Source: Enterobacter sp. Cy-643 (lineage in GTDB: Bacteria > Pseudomonadota > Gammaproteobacteria > Enterobacterales > Enterobacteriaceae). Taken from it: DNA of 64,000 nt. Within the stretch, counting starts at the first letter, position 1, and each line of letters opens with the position of its first letter. The notes under the pieces were generated by a model, which was given only the letters and a program-made list of their open reading frames with translations, made no database searches and was not told where the DNA came from. The position numbers were made by a program, and so were the translations under genes. The DNA is taken from contig NZ_VWWV01000006.1 of the NCBI RefSeq assembly GCF_011752815.1, forward strand, positions 1 to 64,000. The letters are read 5' to 3'. Positions 38,504-49,592 of this stretch are shown piece after piece.

Positions 38504-40798
38504 TTACAACGTTTGCGTAAAGGTCCGGGAAATAACATCCTGCTGCTGTTCACGAGTGAGTGCATTGAACCGCACCGCATAGCCAGAAACACGAATGGTC
38601 AGCGTCGGGTAATTTTCTGGATGCGCGATAGCATCCATCAGCATTTCGCGGTTCAACACGTTGACGTTCAGATGCTGCCCGCCTTCCGTTTTCATATCGT
38701 GATGGAAGTAGCCATCAAGCAATCCGACCAGGTTCAGGCGGCGAACGGAATCATCTTTCCCCAGCGCAGCAGGCACGATGGAAAACGTGTAAGAGATACC
38801 GTCTTTTGCATAGCTGAACGGCAGCTTAGCCACGGAGGTTAACGAGGCAACAGCCCCTTTAGTATCCCGCCCGTGCATCGGATTCGCACCGGGTGCAAAC
38901 GGCGTTCCTCCCCTGCGGCCATCCGGCGTATTTCCCGTTTTTTGCCCGTAAACCACATTCGACGTAATGGTCAAAATAGACTGCGTCGGCACGGCATTAC
39001 GATAGGTTGGCAGCGCCTGGATTTTCTTCATAAAACGTTCAACCAGATCGCAGGCGATAGCATCCACGCGATCGTCGTTATTGCCGTATTGCGGATAGTC
39101 GCCCTCAATCACGAAATCCACCGCCAGCCCGGTATGGTCGCGCACCGGCTTAACCACGGCATGTTTGATGGCTGAAAGTGAATCCACCGCCACCGAAAGC
39201 CCGGCAATGCCGCAGGCCATCGTCCGGTAAACATCCCGGTCATGCAGCGCCATCAGCGAAGCTTCGTAGCTGTATTTATCGTGCATGTAGTGGATCAGGT
39301 TCAGGGCCGTCACGTACTGCACCGCCAGCCAATCCATAAAGCTGTCGAGGCTGGCCATCACTTTGTCGTAGTCCAGCACGTCGTCGAGCAACATTGGCGT
39401 TTTCGGCCCAACCTGGATCTTGAGCTTTTCATCCATTCCCCCGTTGATGCAGTACAGCAGCGTTTTTGCCAGGTTGGCGCGAGCGCCAAAGAACTGCATC
39501 TGCTTGCCAATCACCATCGGGCTAACGCAGCAGGCAATCGCATAGTCATCGCTGGCGAAATCGCTGCGCATGAGGTCATCGTTTTCATACTGCAATGACG
39601 AGGTTTCAATCGACACCCGGGCGGCATAAACCTTGAACGCTTTCGGCAATGTCTCAGACCAAAGGATGGTCAAATTCGGTTCCGGCGCAGGCCCCATGGT
39701 GTATAGCGTATTCAAATATCGGAAGGTGCTTTTGGTCACCAGCGTACGGCCATCCAGCCCTGTCCCACCCAGAACTTCCGTCGCCCAAATCGGATCCCCG
39801 GAGAACAGAGAATCAAACTCCGGCGTGCGCAGGAAGCGCACCATACGGATTTTCATAATAAAGTGGTCAATAAGCTCCTGCGCCTGTTGCTCACTGAGCA
39901 GGCCAGAGCGAATATCGCGCTCGATATAAACATCAATAAAGGTTGCAGTGCGCCCCAGCGACATCGCCCCGCCGTTTTGCGACTTTACCGCCGCCAGATA
40001 CGCGAAATAAAGCCATTGTATCGCTTCCTGCGCGGTGCTCGCCGGCCTGGAAATATCGAAACCGTAGCCCGCGGCCATGTCCTGAATTTGCAGCAGCGCG
40101 TGGCGATGCTCCGCCAGTTCTTCACGCAGGCGAATCGTTGCTTCAAGATCTTCGCCACGTTCAAGCTTCTGCTGCAGGTCGGCAAACTGCAGCTCGCGTT
40201 CGCGGACCAGGTAAGCAATGCCGTACAGCGCAACACGGCGGTAATCGCCGATGATTCGGCCACGCCCGTAACCATCCGGCAAGCCCGTGAGTACCCCGGA
40301 CTTGCGGCAACGCAGAATATCCGGCGAATAAACGTCGAACACGCCCTGATTATGGGTTTTCCGCAGCTCGGTAAACTGATACTCAAACTCAGGATCCATT
40401 TTGCGGCCATAGGCTTCAAATGAACTTTTGATCATATTGATGCCGCCAAAAGGATGCAGGGCGCGCTTTAGCGGCTGGTCCGTCTGAAGGCCAACAATTT
40501 TCTCATGCTGCTGAATAATGTAACCAGGGGCATGGGCGGTAATGGAAGTGGCCACGTTAGTGTCAAAATCGACCGGGGCGTGAGTGGCATTTTCAACGCG
40601 AATCCCCTCCATCACCTTTTCCCAGAGCGCCGTTGTCTCAGATGTTGCGCTCGCCAGAAACGCATCATCGCCCTCATACGGCGTGTAGTTTTGCTGGATA
40701 AAATCCCGAACATTAATCTCATGCTGCCAGCATTCCCCACGGAACTGCTGCCAGGCCTGAGCATAATTCTCATGGGAAATATCAATATCCATTTTCAT
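38504..40798 (-). CDS. tdcE: 2-ketobutyrate formate-lyase / pyruvate formate-lyase TdcE
   Basis: 764 aa, the length of E. coli TdcE and very similar. Glycyl-radical enzyme that splits 2-ketobutyrate (or pyruvate) with CoA into propionyl-CoA and formate. The catalytic cysteine pair is in [13 protein letters not shown] (about 420) and the radical glycine in [11 protein letters not shown] (about 737). It needs the PFL activase, which is not in this window. Last gene of tdcABCDE. Confidence 0.95.
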   Translation of the reverse strand: MKMDIDISHENYAQAWQQFRGECWQHEINVRDFIQQNYTPYEGDDAFLASATSETTALWEKVMEGIRVENATHAPVDFDTNVATSITAHAPGYIIQQHEKIVGLQTDQPLKRALHPFGGINMIKSSFEAYGRKMDPEFEYQFTELRKTHNQGVFDVYSPDILRCRKSGVLTGLPDGYGRGRIIGDYRRVALYGIAYLVRERELQFADLQQKLERGEDLEATIRLREELAEHRHALLQIQDMAAGYGFDISRPASTAQEAIQWLYFAYLAAVKSQNGGAMSLGRTATFIDVYIERDIRSGLLSEQQAQELIDHFIMKIRMVRFLRTPEFDSLFSGDPIWATEVLGGTGLDGRTLVTKSTFRYLNTLYTMGPAPEPNLTILWSETLPKAFKVYAARVSIETSSLQYENDDLMRSDFASDDYAIACCVSPMVIGKQMQFFGARANLAKTLLYCINGGMDEKLKIQVGPKTPMLLDDVLDYDKVMASLDSFMDWLAVQYVTALNLIHYMHDKYSYEASLMALHDRDVYRTMACGIAGLSVAVDSLSAIKHAVVKPVRDHTGLAVDFVIEGDYPQYGNNDDRVDAIACDLVERFMKKIQALPTYRNAVPTQSILTITSNVVYGQKTGNTPDGRRGGTPFAPGANPMHGRDTKGAVASLTSVAKLPFSYAKDGISYTFSIVPAALGKDDSVRRLNLVGLLDGYFHHDMKTEGGQHLNVNVLNREMLMDAIAHPENYPTLTIRVSGYAVRFNALTREQQQDVISRTFTQTL

Positions 40799-40827
40799 TC
40801 ATTCAATCCTCTGTACCGCAAATAAAA

Positions 40828-42036
40828 TTAAGCGAATTCTGCAAGCCGGGATGCCTTGCCCAATTCTCGGGCATCAAGAGCAATCATTTTTTCTTCGTTG
40901 GTCGGAATAACCGCACACAGTACTGCAGAGTTATGGGTTGAAATAACACGCTCGCCGTCAGAATTAGGCCGCATATTTTTTTCTTCATTCAGTTCGAAAC
41001 CGAACACCCGTAAACGTTGAATAACCAAACGACGAATAAGCGCGGAGTTTTCACCAATGCCACCGGTAAAAATTAGCCCATCAAAATGGGGCAGTGCAGT
41101 TGCGTGCCCGCCGATAGTTTTAGCAATACGATGCACAAACGTATTGATAGCCAACTCAGCACGAGTGTCCCCCTGCTGCCAGGCTTTTTCCAACGTTCTT
41201 AAGTCAGAAGATATACCTGAAAGCCCCAGCAGCCCTGACTCGGTATTTGCTACCTGCTCAAGATCGTCCAGCGACTGTCCTGTCTGCCTGGCCAGCCACA
41301 CCATCGCTCCAAAGTCGACATCACCACAGCGTGTCCCCATGATCAAACCTTCCAGCGGCGTCATCCCCATAGAGGTGTCAACACTTTGCCCCTCAACAAC
41401 CGCGCACACCGAAGCGCCGTTACCCAAATGCGCAATCACCAGCCCCGATGAACGTCCTTTCAATTCAGGTAGCTCGCTTGCCTGCATTGAAACATAGCGG
41501 TGAGAGGTTCCGTGGAATCCATACCGTCTGACGCCGTGCTCTTTAAAATAGCGGTATGGCAGGCCGTAGAGATAGGCTTCAGGGTTCATCGTCTGGTGAA
41601 AGCTGGTATCAAACACGGCAACCTGCGGCACACCGGGGAAACGTTGTCTGGCCGACGCTACCCCGCTGAGGTTGGCATAGTTGTGCAGCGGCGCGAGAGG
41701 AGAGATCGCGCGGATTTGCTCCACAACGTCGTCCGTGAGCAATACCGACTCGCCAAAAACAGCTCCGCCGTGCGCAATGCGGTGGCCTATATAGGCCACG
41801 CTTTCGGTCAAATTACGTCTTTCAAGCTGGAGGGCGATTGCCGCCAGCGCATCCTCATAATCAGAATGCGCCAGCTTCAGCGGCTCACCGCTATTAACGA
41901 TAAGCATTGCGGCTTCGGTATTAATGCCCTCGCAAATACCTGTTAAAAGTGGCTCCATGGTTAATTCATCCAGCACGGAAAATTTAACCGAAGATGAACC
42001 GCAATTTATGGTTAATATTACCGGATATTCATTCAT
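40828..42036 (-). CDS. tdcD: Propionate/acetate kinase TdcD
   Basis: 402 aa from [21 protein letters not shown], the E. coli length; an in-frame GTG 12 bases earlier (42048) is possible and lies nearer to AGGATGA. ASKHA-fold kinase making ATP from propionyl-phosphate. Motifs [37 protein letters not shown] and FTGGIGENS. Between tdcC and tdcE. Confidence 0.94.
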   Translation of the reverse strand: MNEYPVILTINCGSSSVKFSVLDELTMEPLLTGICEGINTEAAMLIVNSGEPLKLAHSDYEDALAAIALQLERRNLTESVAYIGHRIAHGGAVFGESVLLTDDVVEQIRAISPLAPLHNYANLSGVASARQRFPGVPQVAVFDTSFHQTMNPEAYLYGLPYRYFKEHGVRRYGFHGTSHRYVSMQASELPELKGRSSGLVIAHLGNGASVCAVVEGQSVDTSMGMTPLEGLIMGTRCGDVDFGAMVWLARQTGQSLDDLEQVANTESGLLGLSGISSDLRTLEKAWQQGDTRAELAINTFVHRIAKTIGGHATALPHFDGLIFTGGIGENSALIRRLVIQRLRVFGFELNEEKNMRPNSDGERVISTHNSAVLCAVIPTNEEKMIALDARELGKASRLAEFA

Positions 42037-42072
42037 ATTAACGTTCACTCATCCTGAGCCAATGACAAATAA

Positions 42073-43404
42073 TTAAAAGATTTTGTATACGATATTAAGA
42101 ATCGTCAGTAAGCCGATCACGGTAACAAAGATATTTTCAGTTCTGCCTTTATATTTGCTCAGCGCAGGAACCTTACGAATCGCGTACATCGGCAGCAGGC
42201 AAAGCAGCGAGGCAATAATCGGGGCGCCCATCGCTTCAATCAGGTCAAGAATATTTGGGTTGGCATAGGCTACAACCCAGGTTGACCCCATGATAAACAC
42301 CATGCTGATCAGATTAAGTTTGCCCTCGGAAACCTTCGTTTTGTCACTCTTATAGCCAAACTTCAGGACCAGGCCATTCAACCCTTCCAGCGTGCCCAGA
42401 TAGTGGCCGAAGAAGGATTTGAAAATGGCGACGAGGGCAATAATCGACGCGCCATATTCCAGCACCGTGGCAAAAGTCGACTTAGAGCCTGCCAGTGAAG
42501 AGAAGTGGTTAGCGAGATAGGAGAGCACCGGGATGTTCTGCGCTTTTGCTTCGGCCATATTCTGTGGCGACAGCGTGAAAAGGCAACTGAACGCGAAGAA
42601 CATCACCACGCCAACCATCAACATGCTGGCACGTGAGATGATTTTTGAGCACTTATCCTCGGTATAGGCTTTACCGAAGTCCGCTTCGTACTCTTCGCGC
42701 TTCGACACCACAAAGGAAGAGACTATCGGTGAGAAGTTGAAGGAGAACACCATGATGGATATCCCGAGCCACACCGTCACCAGAATGCCATCGTGGCCGG
42801 TCAGCGCGATTTCACTCATGTTCACCTGCTCAATAACCGCTGAATTCCAGTACGGGATGAGCGACAGGGAAATAATGACCAGGCTTGCGATAAACGGGAA
42901 CACAAGCCAGCTCATCACCTTCACCATGAGATCCTTGCCAAAGAAGATGACGAAGGCCATCAGCATCAGCAGGAAAAGCGCCACTAGCCCGCGATTTAAG
43001 GGCATCAGCTGGAGCTGATTTTCCCAGAAGGTCATGAAGGTGTTAGTAATGGTGACGCCGTAAATCCACAACAGCGGGCAAATCGCGAAGAAGTAAAGGA
43101 AAGTGATAACAACGCCACCCGTTTTACCAAAATGCTCCTCGACAACTTCGGTGATATTACCCGAAGGGTTGCTGCCGGAAAGACACAGCCGCGCCAGCGC
43201 ACGGTGGCAAAGGAAGGCTATCGGATAGGCCAGAACAAGCATGATAAGTATTGGGATAAGCCCGCCGTAGCCCGCGCGAATCGGGAAAAACAGGACCCCA
43301 GCACCAATAGCAGTACCAAACAGACCTAAAGTCCAGGTGGTATCGGACTTACGCCACAGGGAGGACTCTTTTTGACCAACAAGGGTTGTTTCTGCATTAC
43401 TCAT
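42073..43404 (-). CDS. tdcC: Threonine/serine:H+ symporter TdcC
   Basis: 443 aa with about 11 hydrophobic helices. Family of hydroxy/aromatic amino acid permeases; N-terminal [18 protein letters not shown] is characteristic. Imports threonine and serine for fermentation by TdcB and TdcE. Fifteen bases after tdcB. Confidence 0.95.
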   Translation of the reverse strand: MSNAETTLVGQKESSLWRKSDTTWTLGLFGTAIGAGVLFFPIRAGYGGLIPILIMLVLAYPIAFLCHRALARLCLSGSNPSGNITEVVEEHFGKTGGVVITFLYFFAICPLLWIYGVTITNTFMTFWENQLQLMPLNRGLVALFLLMLMAFVIFFGKDLMVKVMSWLVFPFIASLVIISLSLIPYWNSAVIEQVNMSEIALTGHDGILVTVWLGISIMVFSFNFSPIVSSFVVSKREEYEADFGKAYTEDKCSKIISRASMLMVGVVMFFAFSCLFTLSPQNMAEAKAQNIPVLSYLANHFSSLAGSKSTFATVLEYGASIIALVAIFKSFFGHYLGTLEGLNGLVLKFGYKSDKTKVSEGKLNLISMVFIMGSTWVVAYANPNILDLIEAMGAPIIASLLCLLPMYAIRKVPALSKYKGRTENIFVTVIGLLTILNIVYKIF

Positions 43405-43419
43405 AATGAAGATCCTTAT

Positions 43420-44418
43420 TTAGACCAGGCAGGCTTCCGCTGCGCCAGTAATTTCAGAGACACGAGACAAATCGATATTTCCGCCAGAAATAATACTCAC
43501 TGTCTTCCGGCCCTTAATATAATGATCAAGCTTTCCGCTCAATAAAGCGGCACAGGCAAGTGCCCCTGCACCTTCAGTGACAACTTTGTTTCTTTGAATC
43601 AGTGCGACCATGCTATTTCTAATTTCTTCTTCACTGACCAAAATAATATCGGTGACTAATTTTTTAACGATTTCGAAGGTTAACTTTCCTGGGCGAGCGA
43701 CGTCACAACCGTCAGCCAACGTACCGCCCGCTCGATATGCGGTAATTTCGCCAGTACGGAAAGAGGAAGCCATGCCGTGGACGTTTTCTGCCTGCACGCC
43801 AATAATATTAATTGTTGGATTAATGGATTTAATGGCAACCGCAATGCCTGCAATCAGGCCGCCGCCGCCAATAGGCACAATCACGTTATCGACGTCGTAA
43901 AGATCTTCAAGAATTTCCAGGCCAATAGTCCCCTGCCCGGCAATGACTTTTTCATCATCGTAAGGTGGGATAAAGATACGCCCCTCCGTCTCAACAATTT
44001 CGCTGACCTTAGCGATGGTTTCGTTAAAATTATCGCCGTGGATAATCACTTGAGCTGAATAGTCGGTCGTGGCGGCGACTTTGGACTTAGGTGCACCTTT
44101 AGGCATCACCACTTTGCCGTTAATACCGAGCAGTGCGCACGACAGCGAAACCCCCTGTGCATGATTGCCTGCAGAACAGGCGACTACGCCCCGGGATCTT
44201 TCTTCTTCATTCAGCGAGCTGAGCTTATTAAACGCGCCGCGCATTTTAAACGAGCCGGTTCGCTGCATGTTTTCAAATTTTAAATAAATGTCCCCTTTAC
44301 AGCATTCACTAAGATAATTAGATCTCGGCATTCCTGTTTTATACACAAAACCAGAAATTCTTTTTTTAGCGTCCAGGACATCGTTAATGGTAACTGGCAG
44401 TTCATTATCTATATGCAT
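43420..44418 (-). CDS. tdcB: Catabolic threonine dehydratase TdcB
   Basis: 332 aa (E. coli 329). PLP enzyme that deaminates threonine to 2-ketobutyrate, activated by AMP. PLP lysine in [12 protein letters not shown] (about 58), [12 protein letters not shown] (about 87), and the glycine loop [12 protein letters not shown] (about 184). No ACT regulatory domain, as expected for the catabolic form. Confidence 0.97.
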   Translation of the reverse strand: MHIDNELPVTINDVLDAKKRISGFVYKTGMPRSNYLSECCKGDIYLKFENMQRTGSFKMRGAFNKLSSLNEEERSRGVVACSAGNHAQGVSLSCALLGINGKVVMPKGAPKSKVAATTDYSAQVIIHGDNFNETIAKVSEIVETEGRIFIPPYDDEKVIAGQGTIGLEILEDLYDVDNVIVPIGGGGLIAGIAVAIKSINPTINIIGVQAENVHGMASSFRTGEITAYRAGGTLADGCDVARPGKLTFEIVKKLVTDIILVSEEEIRNSMVALIQRNKVVTEGAGALACAALLSGKLDHYIKGRKTVSIISGGNIDLSRVSEITGAAEACLV

Positions 44419-44515
44419 GTTAAGCTCCGTATCAAAGCAATAAGTGGCATTAGTAGCGGATAATAAAAATCCGCTATTTTTATTTAATGAGTAATAAGAA
44501 GTGATTATGCTAAAG

Positions 44516-45454
44516 CTAAGCCACCACCGTTAATTTGTTAAATTGACATTTATGACGTAATGAGTGAATTTTGGCTAACTCCACCAATGAAGCCGCTGAT
44601 TTTTTTATACGGCAATTTTTTGACCATACCGCTGCATAGCGTGCAACAGGCAATTCATCCGTTAAGGGAATCTGAATAAATTCCTGAGAGCCAAAGGGGG
44701 CGATCATTTCTCGGGGAATAATCGTCAGAAAACCGGCGGTCAATACCATGTTATAAATGGTGACGACAGAGTCGGTTTTGATGATTTTATCGCTGGAGAT
44801 ATGGTTGTGTTGCAGGATGGTCAGAAGTTCACTGTAGTAGCCCATTTCGGTTTGAGGCAACACCCACTGCTCATGGCTTAATGAGCGGAGCGTCGTCACG
44901 CCTCCGCGCGTTCGTGTTCGACTGGCCACCAGAATAAATTCTGACTCAAACAGTGGTTCGATGTGCAAGTCCTGGAGCAGCATCTCATCGCTCAGCGTAC
45001 CGATAGCAAAATCCAGCCTGCCATCACGTATCGCCGGTAAGAAGGAGCAAAGCTGGGCTTCAAACATTGAAACTTCAGCCTGTGGGTAGCACTCTTTAAA
45101 GGCTTTCATCATGCCAGGCAGGAAGGTAAAACCGATGAGCGAGGGATAACCGAATGAAACATCTACCGCTTCGCTTCCGACCAGGCTGTTCATTTCGTTG
45201 CACATGTTGCGCATTTCGCGGGTAATCGACTCGGCGTAACCGAGCAGTACTTTACCTGCAACCGTAAGCTGAACGCCGGTATTTTTGCGAATGATAAGCT
45301 CCAGACCAAACAAGGCTTCCATATCGCTGATAATTTTACTTACCGCAGGCTGAGTCAAACTTAGCTGCTTTGCAGCAGAGCCAAATGAACCACTCCTTAC
45401 CACCTCCTGAAATACAACCAGGTGCTGTGTTTTAGGTAATGTCGTATTATCCAT
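44516..45454 (-). CDS. tdcA: LysR-type activator TdcA
   Basis: 312 aa, like E. coli TdcA. Winged helix-turn-helix at the N-terminus ([35 protein letters not shown]) and a substrate-sensing domain (about 95-300). Activates the tdc operon under anaerobic, catabolite-derepressed conditions. First gene of the operon; tdcB begins about 97 bases after its stop, across an AT-rich spacer. Confidence 0.94.
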   Translation of the reverse strand: MDNTTLPKTQHLVVFQEVVRSGSFGSAAKQLSLTQPAVSKIISDMEALFGLELIIRKNTGVQLTVAGKVLLGYAESITREMRNMCNEMNSLVGSEAVDVSFGYPSLIGFTFLPGMMKAFKECYPQAEVSMFEAQLCSFLPAIRDGRLDFAIGTLSDEMLLQDLHIEPLFESEFILVASRTRTRGGVTTLRSLSHEQWVLPQTEMGYYSELLTILQHNHISSDKIIKTDSVVTIYNMVLTAGFLTIIPREMIAPFGSQEFIQIPLTDELPVARYAAVWSKNCRIKKSAASLVELAKIHSLRHKCQFNKLTVVA

Positions 45455-45811
45455 AAAGCGCCATGCCTAGTAAGTTATCAATGGCGGCGATCTTACGTAT
45501 TCTCCCTGCTATGTTATGTGCGGCGACTCACAAGAGCTCAACCTGCATTAGCACAACAAACAACCATATAAATATAAAGCCATAAATAACAACGAGTTAC
45601 TTTTTTATAATTCGCCATTTCCATGATTAAGGTCAACCAAAACATCCCGAATAAAATAAATTTATGGAGATAATAAATTCATATAACCGCCAATCAACGC
45701 TTATTTAAGAGTACAAATGTATAATTATTGACGTTAATTTACTCAGAATAAGATGCATAAAACAAAGAATTAAAAATGACTGCAAATATTACGATTTTAT
45801 TTGAATATAAA
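45455..45811 (-). promoter_or_regulatory. tdcA promoter region
   Basis: About 360 bp, very AT-rich beyond 45540, as expected for the IHF- and CRP-dependent tdc promoter. No open frame resembling tdcR is seen in either direction. Confidence 0.6.
45517..45532 (-). promoter_or_regulatory. Candidate CRP site for tdcA
   Basis: TGTGCGGCGACTCACA matches the CRP consensus TGTGA-N6-TCACA at 9 of 10 defined positions. It lies 63-78 bases upstream of the tdcA ATG. CRP dependence of tdc is established in E. coli. Confidence 0.65.
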
Positions 45812-45833
45812 AAAACCCGCCGAAGCGGGTTTT
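45812..45833 (-). terminator. fbaA terminator
   Basis: AAAACCCGC-cgaa-GCGGGTTTT, with a long T-run on the minus strand, 24 bases past the fbaA stop. Confidence 0.92.
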
Positions 45834-45856
45834 ATCGAAGCAAGTACTAGCTCAAA

Positions 45857-46936
45857 TTACAGAACGTCTACTGCGTTCAGCTCTTTGAATGCCTGCTCCA
45901 GGCGAACGATCATAGAGGTCTGAGCTGCACGCAGCCAGACACGTGGATCGTAGTATTTTTTGTTCGGCTGGTCAGCGCCTTTCGGGTTACCCAGCTGACC
46001 CTGCAGGTAAGCTTCGTTTTCTTTGTAGTACTGCAGGATGCCGTCCCAGGTTGCCCACTGGGTATCGGTATCGATGTTCATTTTGATAACGCCGTAGCTT
46101 ACGGAGTCTTTGATTTCCTGAGCAGAAGAACCGGAACCGCCGTGGAAGACGAAGTTCAGGCTGTTGTGCGGCAGGTTGTGTTTCTTAGAAACATATTCCT
46201 GAGAATCGCGCAGGATGGTTGGAGTCAGAACCACGTTACCTGGCTTGTACACGCCGTGCACGTTACCGAAGGAAGCTGCGATAGTGAAACGTGGGCTGAT
46301 TTTGCTCAGTTCGGTGTAAGCGTAATCAACATCTTCTGGCTGAGTGTACAGAGCAGAAGCGTCCATGTGGCTGTTGTCCACGCCGTCTTCTTCACCGCCG
46401 GTGCAGCCCAGTTCGATTTCCAGGGTCATGCCCAGTTTGGACATGCGCGCCAGGTATTTGGAGCTGATTTCGATGTTTTCTTCCAGAGACTCTTCGGACA
46501 GGTCAATCATGTGGGAAGAAAACAGTGGTTTACCGGTAGCGGCGAAGTGTTTTTCACCCGCGTCCAGCAGGCCGTCGATCCACGGCAGCAGTTTCTTGGC
46601 ACAGTGGTCAGTGTGCAGGATAACCGGCACGCCGTAGTGCTCAGCCATCTGGTGTACGTGGTGCGCGCCAGAGATTGCACCCAGGATAGCAGCACCCTGT
46701 GGAACATCAGTTTTCACGCCTTTACCAGCGATGAAAGCAGCACCGCCGTTAGAGAACTGAACGATAACCGGGGATTTTACTTTCGCAGCGGTTTCCAGAA
46801 CGGCGTTAATAGAGTCGGTACCGACGCAGTTAACGGCTGGCAGAGCAAAATTGTTCTCTTTTGCTACCTGGAAGATTTTCTGTACGTCGTCGCCAGTTAC
46901 AACACCTGGTTTTACGAAATCAAAAATTTTAGACAT
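45857..46936 (-). CDS. fbaA: Fructose-bisphosphate aldolase, class II
   Basis: 359 aa from MSKIFDFVKPGVVTGDDV (ATG 46934-46936). Zinc aldolase of glycolysis. Zn ligands in ILHTDHCAKK (about 107-111), SFGNVHGVYKPG (about 226) and FVFHGGSGSS (about 264). Third gene of epd-pgk-fbaA. Confidence 0.98.
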   Translation of the reverse strand: MSKIFDFVKPGVVTGDDVQKIFQVAKENNFALPAVNCVGTDSINAVLETAAKVKSPVIVQFSNGGAAFIAGKGVKTDVPQGAAILGAISGAHHVHQMAEHYGVPVILHTDHCAKKLLPWIDGLLDAGEKHFAATGKPLFSSHMIDLSEESLEENIEISSKYLARMSKLGMTLEIELGCTGGEEDGVDNSHMDASALYTQPEDVDYAYTELSKISPRFTIAASFGNVHGVYKPGNVVLTPTILRDSQEYVSKKHNLPHNSLNFVFHGGSGSSAQEIKDSVSYGVIKMNIDTDTQWATWDGILQYYKENEAYLQGQLGNPKGADQPNKKYYDPRVWLRAAQTSMIVRLEQAFKELNAVDVL

Positions 46937-47006
46937 GTTGATGTGTCCTGTAGGCCTTGGAAAAATCGAATCACCGTCCTGAATCTTGCCGGGCGGCAAT
47001 AAATCA

Positions 47007-47028
47007 ACGGGCAGGTTACCCTGCCCGT
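47007..47028 (-). terminator. Hairpin between pgk and fbaA
   Basis: ACGGGCAG-gttacc-CTGCCCGT after the pgk stop, with no T-run. It may stabilise or process the pgk-fbaA transcript rather than end it. Confidence 0.55.
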
Positions 47029-47033
47029 AGGAA

Positions 47034-48197
47034 TTACTTCTTAGCGCGCTCTTCGAGCATCGCTACAGCTGGCAGTACTTTGCCTTCCACGAATTCGAGG
47101 AATGCGCCGCCGCCGGTAGAGATGTAGGAAATTTTGTCTGCGATACCGAACAGGTCGATAGCCGCCAGAGTGTCGCCGCCGCCTGCAATGGAGAAGGCTT
47201 CGCTGTCTGCGATAGCACGAGCAACGATCTCAGTCCCTTTACGGAAGTTAGGGAATTCGAATACGCCAACTGGGCCGTTCCACAGAATGGTTTTCGCGTT
47301 TTTCAGGATCACGGCCAGTTTCTCAGCGGAAACGTCGCCCATGTCCAGAATCTGCTCTTCGTCTTTGATGTCGTTCACAGACTTCAGGGTTGCGGTCGCA
47401 GTTTCGGAGAACTCAGTGGCAACACGCACGTCGGTTGGCACTGGAATATCGCAACGGGTCAGCAAATCTTTTGCGGTATCAACCAGGTCTGCTTCGTACA
47501 GTGATTTACCTACGTTGTGGCCCTGGGCTGCAACGAAGGTGTTCGCGATACCGCCGCCAACGATCAGCTGGTCAGCGATTTTGGACAGGGAATCCAGCAC
47601 GGTCAGTTTGGTAGAAACTTTAGAGCCACCAACGATAGCCACCATTGGGCGAGCTGGCTCTTTCAGAGCTTTGCCGAGTGCTTCCAGTTCGTCTGCAAGC
47701 AGCGGGCCTGCACAGGCAACGTCAGCAAATTTAGCGATGCCGTGAGTAGAAGCCTGCGCACGGTGAGCGGTACCGAAAGCGTCCATCACAAACACATCGC
47801 ACAGTGCAGCGTATTTTTTGGACAGCGCTTCGTCGTCTTTTTTCTCGCCTTTGTTGAAGCGAACGTTTTCCAGCACAACCAGTTCACCCGCGGCAACTTC
47901 TACGCCGTCCAGGTAATCTTTTACCAGACGAACCGGGTTAGACAGTTTGTCTTTCAGGTAGTTAACTACTGGCAGCAGAGAGAATTCTTCGTTGTACTCG
48001 CCTTCGGTCGGACGACCCAGGTGAGAAGTCACCATAACTTTAGCGCCCTGTTTCAGAGCCAGTTCAATGGTTGGCAGAGAAGCACGGATACGTGCATCGC
48101 TGGTGACTTTCCCGTCTTTAACCGGCACGTTCAGATCGGCACGGATGAATACGCGTTTGCCCGCCAGATCCAGATCGGTCATCTTAATTACAGACAT
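47034..48197 (-). CDS. pgk: Phosphoglycerate kinase
   Basis: 387 aa, as in E. coli. Substrate-binding N-domain ([26 protein letters not shown]) and nucleotide-binding C-domain ([31 protein letters not shown]). Makes ATP from 1,3-bisphosphoglycerate. Twenty-one bases after epd. Confidence 0.98.
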   Translation of the reverse strand: MSVIKMTDLDLAGKRVFIRADLNVPVKDGKVTSDARIRASLPTIELALKQGAKVMVTSHLGRPTEGEYNEEFSLLPVVNYLKDKLSNPVRLVKDYLDGVEVAAGELVVLENVRFNKGEKKDDEALSKKYAALCDVFVMDAFGTAHRAQASTHGIAKFADVACAGPLLADELEALGKALKEPARPMVAIVGGSKVSTKLTVLDSLSKIADQLIVGGGIANTFVAAQGHNVGKSLYEADLVDTAKDLLTRCDIPVPTDVRVATEFSETATATLKSVNDIKDEEQILDMGDVSAEKLAVILKNAKTILWNGPVGVFEFPNFRKGTEIVARAIADSEAFSIAGGGDTLAAIDLFGIADKISYISTGGGAFLEFVEGKVLPAVAMLEERAKK

Positions 48198-48218
48198 GGT
48201 GAATCCTCTCGTTGATTC

Positions 48219-49265
48219 TTAAAGTTTTGCAGACGCAACGTGCGCCTTACCTGAAATCCATTGAGCCATAACCAACGTGGTGTCGAGCATCCTGTTGGCA
48301 AAGCCCCATTCGTTATCACACCAGACTAGAGTTTTAATCAGATGTTGCCCACTGACCCGCGTTTGCGTGCCGTCGACGATTGCACTGTGCGGATCGTGGT
48401 TAAAATCAGTAGAGACCAACGGTAATTCCGTATAGTCAACTATACCATGAAATGCTTCCTGTGCCGCTTTTTGCAGCAAGTGGTTGACTTCACATGCATT
48501 TACTGAATTTCTGACCGTCACACTCAAATCAATAGCCGTCACGTTTATCGTGGGAACGCGTACCGCGATCGCCTCAAAACGGTCATTAAATTGTGGGAAA
48601 ATACGCGTGATACCGGCCGCAAGACGCGTATCCACCGGAATGATCGACTGACTCGCCGCGCGGGTGCGTCGCAAATCAGGGTGGTAAGCGTCAATAACCT
48701 GCTGATCGTGCATGGCCGAGTGGATAGTGGTGACCGTCCCGGACTCAATGCCAAACGCTTCATCCAGCAGTTTAATGATTGGAATAATACAGTTTGTGGT
48801 GCAGGAGGCATTGGAGACGATACGGTGACTGTCTTCGACCTGTTCATGGTTCACGCCGTAAACGACGGTCGCATCGAGGTCGTTACCGCCGGGGTGCGAG
48901 AACAAGACTTTCTTCGCCCCTGCCGCAAGGTGGGCTTCACCGTCAGCGCGGGAGCCGAACACGCCGGTACAGTCCAGCACGATATCAACGCCCAGCTCAC
49001 GCCACGGGAGCGCTTCAATAGTCGGTTCGTGCAGCAGGCGAATGCTGTCATCGCCTACAAACAGGACTTCACGCTCCTGGCGCACATCCCAGGCAAAGCG
49101 GCCGTGGCTGGTATCGTACTTCAACAGATGCGCGATACCCGCAGCGTCTGCCAGTTCGTTGATTGCTACCACGGTAATTTCCGCACGGCGACCAGATTCG
49201 TACAAAGCACGTACCACGTTGCGCCCAATGCGACCGAAGCCATTAATAGCGATGCGTACGGTCAT
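48219..49265 (-). CDS. epd: Erythrose-4-phosphate dehydrogenase
   Basis: 348 aa from [19 protein letters not shown] (ATG 49263-49265) with AGGAGAG upstream; somewhat longer than E. coli Epd (339). GAPDH fold; catalytic cysteine in [11 protein letters not shown] (about 155). Makes 4-phosphoerythronate for pyridoxal phosphate synthesis. First gene of epd-pgk-fbaA, preceded by a Cra palindrome. Confidence 0.96.
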   Translation of the reverse strand: MTVRIAINGFGRIGRNVVRALYESGRRAEITVVAINELADAAGIAHLLKYDTSHGRFAWDVRQEREVLFVGDDSIRLLHEPTIEALPWRELGVDIVLDCTGVFGSRADGEAHLAAGAKKVLFSHPGGNDLDATVVYGVNHEQVEDSHRIVSNASCTTNCIIPIIKLLDEAFGIESGTVTTIHSAMHDQQVIDAYHPDLRRTRAASQSIIPVDTRLAAGITRIFPQFNDRFEAIAVRVPTINVTAIDLSVTVRNSVNACEVNHLLQKAAQEAFHGIVDYTELPLVSTDFNHDPHSAIVDGTQTRVSGQHLIKTLVWCDNEWGFANRMLDTTLVMAQWISGKAHVASAKL

Positions 49266-49386
49266 ATCTCTCCTGCCAGAATCCCTGGGATTAAGTGGCT
49301 GACAGAGTAATCCAGCAACCGCCTGAGGGGAATCCTCGCACTCATGAAACTGCACTTGTTTGCTTAATTGTCGAACATTTATTCGA

Positions 49387-49400
49387 CTGAAACGCTTCAG
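49387..49400. promoter_or_regulatory. Cra (FruR) operator upstream of epd
   Basis: CTGAAACGCTTCAG is a perfect palindrome equal to the Cra core TGAAACG-TTCA. In E. coli Cra represses the epd-pgk operon and is relieved by fructose-1-phosphate. Confidence 0.8.
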
Positions 49401-49480
49401 CTATGTTAAGCGAAAGCGGGAATAAAAGGAACGATACCCCAACATGCTCCGCTCAACTTCTGACGTACATCACAGTTTTG

Positions 49481-49542
49481 GTGGAATAACTGCAACTGAG
49501 CGCCGCAGTGGTGGAATAAAGAACAGGGCATAAGTGGAATAA
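49481..49542. repeat. Three direct repeats GTGGAATAA
   Basis: Exact copies at 49481-49489, 49511-49519 and 49534-49542, with centre spacings of 30 and 23 bases. They lie between the epd promoter and the tktA end. Role unknown. Confidence 0.6.
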
Positions 49543-49550
49543 TCGGCATA

Positions 49551-49574
49551 AAAAAGGGCCGCCGAAGCGACCCT
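49551..49574 (-). terminator. tktA terminator
   Basis: AGGGCCGC-cgaa-GCGACCCT with one mismatch in the stem and a T-run on the minus strand. Confidence 0.82.
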
Positions 49575-49592
49575 CATATTTAGCGAGACGGA

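Larger units (their letters stand above)
49266..49592 (-). promoter_or_regulatory. epd-pgk-fbaA promoter region and tktA 3' end
   Basis: About 330 bp. It holds the Cra site (49387-49400), three copies of GTGGAATAA (49481-49542) and the tktA terminator. The E. coli yggC/D/F, yggP and cmtAB genes that separate epd from tktA are absent. Confidence 0.65.

Noticed and set aside
45455..45811. tdcR upstream of tdcA
   Set aside because: No open frame of suitable size or sequence was found in this AT-rich interval.
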